A stretch of 21,331 nt of DNA. It comes from UMGS755 sp045597205 (GTDB lineage Bacteria; Bacillota; Clostridia; UBA1381; UBA9506). The stretch lies in contig JAZODT010000036.1 in NCBI GenBank assembly GCA_045597205.1, positions 1 to 21,331 on the forward strand, given 5' to 3'. Below are positions 15,101 to 21,331 of the stretch, in pieces; the stretch's first letter is position 1, and each line of letters starts with the position of its first letter. The notes under the pieces are model-generated. The model saw only the letters and a list, made by a program, of their open reading frames with translations, made no database searches and had not been told where the DNA came from. A program made the position numbers and the translations under genes.

Positions 15101-16269
15101 CCAAAAACGGGGAAAGAGAAGTTGCGACCAAGAAAACACACTTCTTCTGGGACTATGCATCCGGTGCAGATGAATATTGTCTTGAAATTGCTACCGATGC
15201 AGACTTTAAGAACATTGTTCATTCAAGAGTAGAAAGAAATAATTATGCTACCGTAACCGGTCTTAAAGAAGGCGTTCGCAAATATTACTGGCGCGTTACG
15301 GCCGTAAGCGAATCCGATAAGTTTTATGGTGAGCCTGTAGCAGGCCCCTTCTCCTTTACAACCGAGCGTTATGCTGAGGCAGATAAGGGTGTACTTTCTA
15401 TTGCGCTGACCACGGCTTATGATGTGCTAGACCAGGTTGTTGACGGAAAAGCGCCTGGCCAATACCCCGAGGGCACCAAAGCAGCATTAGAGAGCGTTAT
15501 TGCAGAGGGTGAAAAGTTACGTTCTGCACAGCGTGCAACCGTCGAGGCAATTGCCGCTATGGCTGAAAAAGTGAATGAGGCTTGGGCGAAAACTCGTGCC
15601 AGTGTTAATATAGCAGAGTTTGATGCTGGTGCTTACTTCGCAATCCCCAACAATTTAGTTTATACGAATGATGCAAGCAATGCCGTTCGTAGTGCAAACG
15701 ACAGCCCGGAGATTACCTTTAGCGATAACAGCATAAAAATTCAGGAAACAGATGGCCAAACCTCGGTATATACCGAAATGACGACCAGACCCTATAACAT
15801 AATGCGGTTTACAAGCACCATTAATTTTGATAAGGCCGATGGTCACTGGGTCATTATAGGTCAGGGTTACTATGACTATAAATTCAGTCCATGGCAGGGC
15901 TCTGGTTATGTAGTTTTAATTCGTAAAAACATCATTGAATTGCAGGCATTTAAAGCGCACACCGGCGGTGCAGGTGCAATTTATACAACTGTACCGAATG
16001 ATGGCTATATTAAGATGGGCGTTCCGCAAGATTTTGAGTTTGCAACCGTTCCCTGCGAGGAAGGTATAAGACTTATCTTCAGAGTAGATGGTGAGATTTT
16101 GTTCGACTACATTGATGATACATATCCAATGTATGAACCGGGTCACATGATGTTGCATTCTTTGGGTAACACAACAAGATTTGAAGTTGAACCGGCTATG
16201 ACAGATCGGGAGTATCCCTCTTTGTATGAGCTGCTGAGTGATCCTGAATCAGAACTGAATAAAAAATAA
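12169..16269 (+). CDS. Secreted multidomain protein: degenerate SGNH domain, parallel beta-helix, Fn3-like, helical and lectin-like modules
   Basis: This 1366-residue protein starts at TTG 12169, 6 bases after TAGGAGGTG. The GTG at 12160 lies within that site. A signal peptide (KKTQHFIARLMSLVMIVCLV..VVAA) is followed by an SGNH/GDSL-hydrolase-like domain (about 31-230) whose catalytic positions look lost. Residues about 244-800 form a right-handed parallel beta-helix (LYVALNGSNNAAGTLEAPLG, IYIRGGLYRFPN-like opening, then KNITLEGITVEGGCYIGI, NTIKNCTIRNVGNRGVAI and more rungs). This fold is common to polysaccharide lyases and glycoside hydrolases. A helical insert (about 810-890) leads to a fibronectin-III-like domain (about 967-1065), a FIVAR-like helical hairpin (about 1075-1140) and a lectin-like beta-sandwich (about 1145-1350). 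There is no SLH domain or LPXTG motif, so retention at the surface may depend on its SLH neighbours. The exact activity is not assignable. Confidence 0.83.
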   Translation: MKKTQHFIARLMSLVMIVCLVIPCGVVAAQEGYTVAFLGNTTLKNELVTPYPKQLQVYLEERLGAAVNTISANPIDFDSDDFMNNLAEDVLPQKPDAVFLELDVSKKYKATEEDLTARLESMVLAMVEAEKVPAIYLIYFPEESMWDGRAPFQKVADRYELEVIDAFSHFKGQMESGKIVPREFLTAGTIPGEEGHDRLSRFAINELTKVSDLLKKPNAEAKPISSKRYTTVMQEEVVKEELQTDGLVLYVALNGSNNAAGTLEAPLGSIEEAQRRIRVAKQKEGANFRGATVYIRGGLYRFPNGLNFTAEDSGTDTAGIVYAAYEGEEVRFTNGTVIQAKDFKPVTDPNVLSRLHYKGAGSILEFNLKKAGITPGEFLIDPSLPERDIVTTNVGGLSETTLALGNLFIVNGKSQQRAQYPNGGWEEIADHQDAGTNHIAYSGMAPDRWNTNSGQAFIKMITNRGYWHWFTRFDRTDTEKRYLEMENKGDTPRSNWYWSVTNLLEELDIPGEWCTEEQSGMLYYYPREGFEEAELIYTSNLTPIVKMNKTKNITLEGITVEGGCYIGINIIDGYGNTIKNCTIRNVGNRGVAIDHSGEPGPGNNGVVGCHLYETALAAISIKGGDRSGLTYQNDYVVNNHIENFATYGKHGQGAIFNFETVGTYIRNNNIHNGNGSAILMAGADMYVEYNELYNVVRDTDDSGIIYDQHRGYVIQGKYINHNYFHDVWQSLECSLIGHVMGIYADETSSCGSFFENNVFYDVGLPVFANTSKNITIAENIMIDGPNNDSAGVRIIETHWNANRYEGPYAMTNNAILEMIEKANGDFEALKKLAKVHVDNEAAASLYYYRLAYLDLAEYTGENMDNYFLRYPWLERYNDSERPYSGEDLLIRNNGLFDYFDTQRAITLEGDSYKKYNKENYVSDKPLMQGETGLERLDRIDEAMQIMQEKIPEFEAWDVRTAGLLGDPKPVGDFELLSPKNGEREVATKKTHFFWDYASGADEYCLEIATDADFKNIVHSRVERNNYATVTGLKEGVRKYYWRVTAVSESDKFYGEPVAGPFSFTTERYAEADKGVLSIALTTAYDVLDQVVDGKAPGQYPEGTKAALESVIAEGEKLRSAQRATVEAIAAMAEKVNEAWAKTRASVNIAEFDAGAYFAIPNNLVYTNDASNAVRSANDSPEITFSDNSIKIQETDGQTSVYTEMTTRPYNIMRFTSTINFDKADGHWVIIGQGYYDYKFSPWQGSGYVVLIRKNIIELQAFKAHTGGAGAIYTTVPNDGYIKMGVPQDFEFATVPCEEGIRLIFRVDGEILFDYIDDTYPMYEPGHMMLHSLGNTTRFEVEPAMTDREYPSLYELLSDPESELNKK

Positions 16270-16316
16270 TACGAAATTGATGGGTAATAATCAATGAGTT
16301 ACTAAGGAGGTAACAC

Positions 16317-19300
16317 ATGGCAAACACAAGTGCAAACAAAACAAAAAGCTATATAGCGTTTTTGCTGGCGTGCCTGCTTTTGGCAACAACCTTTATCCCG
16401 ACCGTGAGTGTTGCAGCGGAGGAGACACTCTATTCCATGAGTGAAGACTTTGAGTACGGCGGAATATTTTCGCATGCGACCCAGGTGACAGAAGTAACAG
16501 ACGGTAGCGGGGTTTACACCAGAACCAGTAAAGATGGCAATGCTACCATTTATATGAAGCACGATGCTTCATGGAATGAGGCAACGCAAACAGGTTTGAC
16601 AACGGGCAAAATAGTGGATCAATATAATGCCAACCCACCCTATGGCAGAGCGGCTTATTTGCCGTTATCTACAGCCAACGGCGGCGGCTACTTAGAATAT
16701 GACTTTAACAAGCTGCTAACCGGTCAGGTCACCATCAGCTTCCAGGCTGTTGGCGGTATGGGCACCGGAGTTGCCCCCAGTTGGGAAGTTTTGGACGACA
16801 ATGGCAACGTGGTCATTAAAGGTGGCAATGGAGATGCTCCGTGCTTAGGAGCTGACGCTACCTTTGAATGTGCCTATTGCACAAGCGGCATCCATGCTGC
16901 CGGCGCACATAAAACAGCTAGTGGAGCAACGATCACATCGGATAATATTAGTACCGGTGCGGTGTTCGGTTCGTACCGAGGCTGGTATAAACTGAAATTA
17001 AATTTTGATGAAGGCACAGCAACTTTTGAAGAAAGAGGCAGAGTGCGTGAAAGTGGGGTTGCTACAGATAATTGGCGCCCGTTCCGCGGTTATGACGCAG
17101 ATGTTGCGGTTCCTGAAACCAGTCCGGAGTATGTTATGGCCCTTTCAAGCACCCGTGGTGCCAGAAAAATTCGCTTTAATTTTAGCGGTCCATACGCACC
17201 GCAAGACCATTGGAACCCGGCAATAGTGGCGAAGCCCTTCGGCGTAGATAACCTTGATGTTAACCAAACTGCTTTTGGTACTGACCCGGCAGTGTTAGCA
17301 AAGCGGAGCGCGTTACTTGCCGCCGCTAAAACGGCTTCTGATGCAGCGTTAGTAGCAGCTCTAGATGCTAACATTGATGGCATTGATGCTGATTTAGCAA
17401 CAGCCTATGGCACTTATAACGCAGACCAAAAGACTTATGTGGCAGATTATATTGAAACACATCGTCCCTCCTCTAATTTAACGCCAACCCAGGCTCTTGC
17501 AGAGCTTAAAACCATTTTGAGCGTTCCTGTGGGACATCTTGCAACCATTGTTGGTCTGCAAGGAAAAATAGATGTTGAGGTAATGACTTTTCTTACAAGT
17601 GCGGATGCTACGGCACTGTTAACACCGGCATCTCTTGCAGCTTATAACGGCTTAACCACAAACAGCGGAAAACAAAAAGCGGTGCAGGCCTTGCTTGAAG
17701 GGGCAGCAAACTTTAAAGTGCCGGCCGATGTTTCTGCGGCGCTGGTAACGGCAGTCGCAGTCGGCGAAGCGTTTGAAGAACGCATTGAAACCCTTGGTGG
17801 CCCTGTTGTTACGGCAGCCACAACGCTTTCCGGTGCAGAACTGGTGGCAGCTTTAGATACAGGTATTGAGGTTGTTAACCCTGTTTTGGCAGCGTCTTAT
17901 AATACTTATGAAGATGACCAAAAAACTTATGTGGCCGACTATATTGAAGCAAATCGTCCCACAGCAGCAGGCACAACAGTTGAGAATCTTGATGAGCTTT
18001 CTGCTCTTTTAGCCGTTCCTATTGGAGAGATTGATACCATTGTGGACTTGCAAAATAAAACAGAAACCGAAATGCAGGCATTTCTCGCAAGCGGCGAGGC
18101 TACGGCACTGTTAACACCAGCGTCCCTTGCAGCTTATAATGGCTTAATCGTTATCGAAAAAGCAAAAGCGGCGGCTGCAATGATTACCGCTGCTGCTGAT
18201 TTTAAATTGCCGGCAGATGCTTCGGCGGCGTTATTACTGGCAGCTGAAGCGGCAGCACAGCCTGACCCGAACGAAACCTATGGAATCCCCGTTCCTTCTT
18301 TCGGTTTAGAAGACGGTGCAAAAAATCTGCATCCTGATCAGCCCTTGCACATTACCTTTACCCCTGGTATTGATGCCGGCAGCTTGACTGGTTTTACGCT
18401 CGCAAGTGAAGCAGGCACACCGGTGGCGTTTACGGCTTATGCAAGCTATGACGGCACAGACATTGTGGTTAAACCCAACAGCAGTTTGGCAGCAAACACA
18501 ACCTATACGTTAACGGTACCGGAAGGGGTTATCAACAGCGCGGCAACTTCTTCCATTAAGGCAAAAAGCGGCAGCGTAACCTTTAGCACCGGCGCCAATG
18601 ACGGTACTTATCAGGAAGAAAACTTTAACACTTACACCTACGGAAGTACAACCGCCTGGGACATTATTAACGGTTTAAAAACAAGCTTTGGCACAAATTC
18701 TTCCGGAACAATAAACGGCACAGCGATTACCGGCCAGGCGGCCTATGAGTCGGCCGCTGCTCAGGGCGTGTTTGATAACGGCAACGGCCCGAACCTGCTG
18801 GCAAATGGTGCACTTAATCTGGTGCAGGTGGCAGCGACGGGTGCAAACACAGACTCTACTTATGTATTAGATTTTGCGAATGTAACTGCAGGGCGCTTGC
18901 AAATTGGTTTTGATTTATCCTGGGCAAACAATCCGACGCTTACAAACAACGATTCATTTATTAGAGTTACAACCCCGTTAGGCACTGACTATGCTAACCT
19001 CTATTATAAATACACACACAACAATGAGGAAACATTAAACGTTGCTTCTAACGTTGAGACATACTTTGGTGATACGTCTATGACGTGGACACATGCTGAC
19101 GGCACACCGGCTTCAATCGGTGAAAGCAGATTCACCGCCGGACATTACAAATTCCTATTGGATATTGATGTGACTAATGGCACAGCAGATGTAAGTATTG
19201 TTAAAACCAAACCGGATGGCACAAAAATCTACGGCAACCGTGCAACAACACCAAGAACAAGTACCGTGCAACCCTTTGACAAGCTTGTTTTTACTACACA

Positions 19301-20918
19301 GTGTATGAATGAATGGATAAACACCGGTAACAATGCTTTATATGACCAATACAGTGAAATCCTCGGCGGTGGTTTGAAACAATATGCTTACAGTTTAGAT
19401 AATATTTTTGTTCGCAGCTTTTCTACAAATCCCACACCGGCTATAAACTATAGTGGTCCGACCAACGATGTGGCATTGACTCATACGCCCGTGCTGAATT
19501 TCACAACACCGGTAACCGAAGCTGCTGCAACAAGTGCCATCACCATTACCGACAAGCGTGGCAACAATGTGGCCTTTACCGGCAGCATGGATGCCACCGG
19601 TAAAAATTACACCATTACACCTACCGGCGGTTTAGCTTATAACAACTCAACCTACACCATCACCTTTGCAGGCTGCAAAGACTGGTCCGGTAAAGAGATT
19701 GCCGAAGCAACATATACCTTTGCAACCATTCCCGATGCCGGCTATGACAGCCGCAAAGCAGCTATTATGGAAGCGGCGAAGGTTGGAAGCACCAAAACAT
19801 TTGCAGAACTGAAAGCGGCGATTGATGCGGCTATTGGCGATGTGAATGATGAGGCCAGCGTAAGCTATAGCTCCTATAGCGAAGACCAAAAGACTTATGT
19901 GGCAAACTATGTCGTAGCAAATCGTCCCGTTGATGGTGACTTTGCAGGTCTTGGAACAACCATTGGTACTGTTGTGGATGCGCTAGATGCAGTAGAAGCC
20001 TTAAGCACGGCAGACCGTGCCGGCATGAGCGCTTTACTTGCAACATCTGAAAAACGTACCGAAATGCTTCTTTCTGCTGAGGCGGCAAATGCTTATGCTG
20101 CGTTAAACGATACACAGAAGGATAACACCATAACGGCACTTACACCGCTGGTTGCCAACGTTGTAACACCCGAGGATGCATCAGCAGTGTTGCTTAATGC
20201 CATCGCAACGGCAACAGCACCGCTGCCCACCATTACACCTTCTATCGATTATACCGGTGTTGTTTCTAATAATGTCGGTAGCTGGGGCGGTGTGAACCTT
20301 CAGGTTTCAGATGGCGACCTTGCTAACAACACAAACACAAACTTGCCTGAGGGCAACAGTGCTTTTGGTGATTTAGGTACAGCAGCCTGGGCACAAAATG
20401 CGATTAACATTTTAGCTTCTCACGGCATTATCAGCGGTCGTGGCGATGGAAACTTCTATCCCAATGATTCTATTACCCGTGAAGAATTCTTAAAAATGGC
20501 ACTGCAGGCCCTTGAGGTTACCACCATGCAGGAAGGGGTGTTACCCTTTAAAGATGTTCCGGTGGACAGCTGGTATTATCCTGTTATTTCACAGGCCTAT
20601 GAAACCGGCATTGTTGGTGGTGTGAGCAGCGATACCTTTGGTGTAGGTGCATCCATCACCAGACAGGACATGGCGTTAATATTACACCGCATTTTAAAAC
20701 AAAAGTATATTGAATTAAGTGCGACTGTTGAAATAGCACCGTTTATTGATCATGATTCCTTTGGCTCGGAAGAAGCCAAAGAAGCAGTTGAAACCCTGGC
20801 AAAAGGCGGCATTATAAACGGCCGTGGCGACGGTTCTTTTGACCCCCTTGGCACAGCAACCCGTGCAGAAGCGGCTACCGTTATTTACCGCGTGTTATAT
20901 CGCCTTGGTTTATTATAA
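16317..20918 (+). CDS. SLH-anchored surface protein with two lectin-like domains, two Ig-like domains and three helical repeats
   Basis: This 1533-residue exported protein starts at ATG 16317 after AAGGAGGTAAC. The signal peptide (KSYIAFLLACLLLATTFIPT..VSVAA) ends near residue 33. The order is: lectin-like beta-sandwich 1 (about 33-318, opening SMSEDFEYGG, closing PFGVDNLDV); helical modules 1 and 2 (about 322-485 and 486-648); a Big_5-type Ig-like domain (about 652-758); lectin-like domain 2 (about 762-1037, closing YSLDNIFVRS); a second Ig-like domain (about 1039-1140); helical module 3 (about 1142-1303); and three C-terminal SLH repeats (about 1350-1533, for example GIISGRGDGNFYPNDSITR and GGIINGRGDGSFDPLGTATR). 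The SLH repeats should fix it to the wall so that the rest projects outward to bind glycan. No catalytic motif is seen. It is probably co-transcribed with the gene 47 bases upstream. Confidence 0.88.
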   Translation: MANTSANKTKSYIAFLLACLLLATTFIPTVSVAAEETLYSMSEDFEYGGIFSHATQVTEVTDGSGVYTRTSKDGNATIYMKHDASWNEATQTGLTTGKIVDQYNANPPYGRAAYLPLSTANGGGYLEYDFNKLLTGQVTISFQAVGGMGTGVAPSWEVLDDNGNVVIKGGNGDAPCLGADATFECAYCTSGIHAAGAHKTASGATITSDNISTGAVFGSYRGWYKLKLNFDEGTATFEERGRVRESGVATDNWRPFRGYDADVAVPETSPEYVMALSSTRGARKIRFNFSGPYAPQDHWNPAIVAKPFGVDNLDVNQTAFGTDPAVLAKRSALLAAAKTASDAALVAALDANIDGIDADLATAYGTYNADQKTYVADYIETHRPSSNLTPTQALAELKTILSVPVGHLATIVGLQGKIDVEVMTFLTSADATALLTPASLAAYNGLTTNSGKQKAVQALLEGAANFKVPADVSAALVTAVAVGEAFEERIETLGGPVVTAATTLSGAELVAALDTGIEVVNPVLAASYNTYEDDQKTYVADYIEANRPTAAGTTVENLDELSALLAVPIGEIDTIVDLQNKTETEMQAFLASGEATALLTPASLAAYNGLIVIEKAKAAAAMITAAADFKLPADASAALLLAAEAAAQPDPNETYGIPVPSFGLEDGAKNLHPDQPLHITFTPGIDAGSLTGFTLASEAGTPVAFTAYASYDGTDIVVKPNSSLAANTTYTLTVPEGVINSAATSSIKAKSGSVTFSTGANDGTYQEENFNTYTYGSTTAWDIINGLKTSFGTNSSGTINGTAITGQAAYESAAAQGVFDNGNGPNLLANGALNLVQVAATGANTDSTYVLDFANVTAGRLQIGFDLSWANNPTLTNNDSFIRVTTPLGTDYANLYYKYTHNNEETLNVASNVETYFGDTSMTWTHADGTPASIGESRFTAGHYKFLLDIDVTNGTADVSIVKTKPDGTKIYGNRATTPRTSTVQPFDKLVFTTQCMNEWINTGNNALYDQYSEILGGGLKQYAYSLDNIFVRSFSTNPTPAINYSGPTNDVALTHTPVLNFTTPVTEAAATSAITITDKRGNNVAFTGSMDATGKNYTITPTGGLAYNNSTYTITFAGCKDWSGKEIAEATYTFATIPDAGYDSRKAAIMEAAKVGSTKTFAELKAAIDAAIGDVNDEASVSYSSYSEDQKTYVANYVVANRPVDGDFAGLGTTIGTVVDALDAVEALSTADRAGMSALLATSEKRTEMLLSAEAANAYAALNDTQKDNTITALTPLVANVVTPEDASAVLLNAIATATAPLPTITPSIDYTGVVSNNVGSWGGVNLQVSDGDLANNTNTNLPEGNSAFGDLGTAAWAQNAINILASHGIISGRGDGNFYPNDSITREEFLKMALQALEVTTMQEGVLPFKDVPVDSWYYPVISQAYETGIVGGVSSDTFGVGASITRQDMALILHRILKQKYIELSATVEIAPFIDHDSFGSEEAKEAVETLAKGGIINGRGDGSFDPLGTATRAEAATVIYRVLYRLGLL
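17280..17771 (+). repeat. Helical module 1 in the SLH/lectin protein
   Basis: About 160 Ala-rich helical residues carrying the signature DQKTYVADYIETHRP, then ATALLTPASLAAYNGL and a closing PADVSAALV. It is the first of three related modules; its boundaries are approximate. Confidence 0.7.
17772..18264 (+). repeat. Helical module 2 in the SLH/lectin protein
   Basis: This module follows module 1 directly, with the signature DQKTYVADYIEANRP, the segment ATALLTPASLAAYNGL identical to module 1, and a closing PADASAALL. DNA identity over the shared segments is high (compare 17609-17654 with 18101-18146), so the duplication of these two is relatively recent. Confidence 0.7.
19740..20229 (+). repeat. 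Helical module 3 in the SLH/lectin protein, separated and diverged
   Basis: The signature DQKTYVANYVVANRP and the closing TPEDASAVLLNAI mark a third copy. It lies about 490 residues after module 2 beyond two Ig-like domains and a lectin-like domain. The middle of the module has diverged most (no TPASLAAYNGL, but SAEAANAYAALND at the same place). Confidence 0.65.
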
Positions 20919-20946
20919 AAAGCACAATAATTTAATAACCATTCAG

Positions 20947-20979
20947 TTGTCTGGGACGGCACAACGCCGCCCCGGACAA
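20947..20979 (+). other. GC-rich hairpin downstream of the SLH/lectin gene
   Basis: The arms 20947-20960 and 20966-20979 form a 14-position stem with one G-U pair and one mismatch around an ACAAC loop. No T-run follows. It begins 28 bases after the stop codon and is followed 2 bases later by a longer hairpin. Confidence 0.65.
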
Positions 20980-20981
20980 CG

Positions 20982-21042
20982 ATCTATGGCAAAGCATGGG
21001 CAGCGATAGTTTTTTGTTTGCTGCCTATGCTTGGCTATAGAT
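20982..21042 (+). promoter_or_regulatory. Long 23 bp hairpin with a competing terminator-like structure
   Basis: The arms 20982-21004 and 21020-21042 pair over 23 positions, with two G-U pairs and one mismatch. The 15-base loop contains TTTTTT at 21010-21015. Within the left half, CTATGGC (20984-20990) can instead pair with GCGATAG (21003-21009), with one mismatch, immediately before that T-run. This would give a short terminator-like hairpin incompatible with the long one. It may regulate read-through from the first SLH/lectin gene into its paralogue, or end the transcript. Confidence 0.5.
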
Positions 21043-21118
21043 GGAGATAGACAAATTATATATAAAACGACAAAACCAAAATAATTAGTAAAAACGAACG
21101 TATTTTAGGAGGGAACCT

Positions 21119-21331
21119 ATGGCTAACACAAAAATAAAAAACCAAAAAAGCTATTTGGCAATGGTCTTAGCGTGCCTGCTTCTAGCAACATCCTTTATTC
21201 CGCCGGTGAGTGTTGCAGCGTCGGAGGAGACACTCTATTCCATGAGTGAAGATTTTATGTACGGCGCAATTTTTTCGCATGCGACCATGGTGACAGAAGT
21301 AGCAGGCAGTGATGGGGTTTACACCAGAACC
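21119..21331 (+). CDS. N-terminus of a second SLH/lectin-type protein, tandem paralogue of the gene at 16317, cut by window end
   Basis: The ATG at 21119 follows AGGAGGGAAC (21108-21117). The 71 visible residues are a signal peptide (KSYLAMVLACLLLATSFIPP..VSVAA) and the beginning of a lectin-like domain (EETLYSMSEDFMYGAIFSHA). They align almost throughout with the first 70 residues of the protein encoded at 16317, with one inserted serine after the signal peptide. The frame is open to the window edge. Whether it also has the helical modules and C-terminal SLH repeats cannot be seen. About 200 bp with two hairpins separate it from its paralogue. Confidence 0.88.
   Translation, partial: MANTKIKNQKSYLAMVLACLLLATSFIPPVSVAASEETLYSMSEDFMYGAIFSHATMVTEVAGSDGVYTRT

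Noticed and set aside
1..21331. Search for CRISPR arrays, tRNA or rRNA genes, defence genes and toxin-antitoxin pairs
   Set aside because: No spaced repeat array, cloverleaf, rRNA-like stretch or motif of those systems was recognised. The repeats present are explained by protein modules, promoter duplication and hairpins.

Overview
The window looks like a chromosome segment from an anaerobic, polysaccharide-using Firmicute, probably Clostridia. The grounds are strong AGGAGG-type ribosome binding sites with several GTG or TTG starts, a moderately AT-rich composition, Gram-positive signal peptides, S-layer homology (SLH) cell-wall anchors, and an ABC sugar importer of the LplB/YtcP/LipO type. 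No rRNA, tRNA or CRISPR array was seen. All supported genes lie on the + strand. No species assignment is attempted.

Left part (1-2524). The window opens inside a large serine recombinase of the TnpX/TndX type, ending in a zinc ribbon, a coiled coil and a DUF4368-like tail. This marks the edge of an integrative element, and a terminator follows it. A single gene for a right-handed parallel beta-helix protein without a signal peptide comes next, with its own promoter and terminator.

Decayed spacer (2525-3149). This holds hairpin-forming repeat debris, a roughly 49 bp remnant of the sialidase-like gene found downstream, and a promoter/leader that recurs almost unchanged before the permease genes. 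Together they record a tandem duplication followed by deletion.

Import cluster (3150-9317). It encodes a cytoplasmic BNR/Asp-box (sialidase-superfamily) protein, two ABC permeases, a cytoplasmic neutral-ceramidase-like hydrolase lacking the classical nucleophilic serine, and a lipoprotein solute-binding protein. A hairpin terminator follows. No transport ATPase is present, as is usual for this importer class, which commonly shares a distant MsmX-type ATPase.

Surface cluster (9358-21331). This encodes an SLH-anchored beta-rich protein, a very large secreted multidomain beta-helix protein whose N-terminal SGNH-like domain appears catalytically degenerate, a 1533-residue SLH-anchored lectin-like/Ig-like protein with a three-times-repeated helical module, and the start of a close tandem paralogue. 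The last two are separated by about 200 bp holding two large hairpins.

Working model (inference): the SLH proteins and the secreted beta-helix protein bind or cut a complex glycan at the cell surface, the lipoprotein and permeases import oligosaccharides, and the enzymes without signal peptides finish degradation in the cytoplasm. The arrangement resembles a Gram-positive polysaccharide utilisation locus. The glycan is not identifiable from sequence alone.
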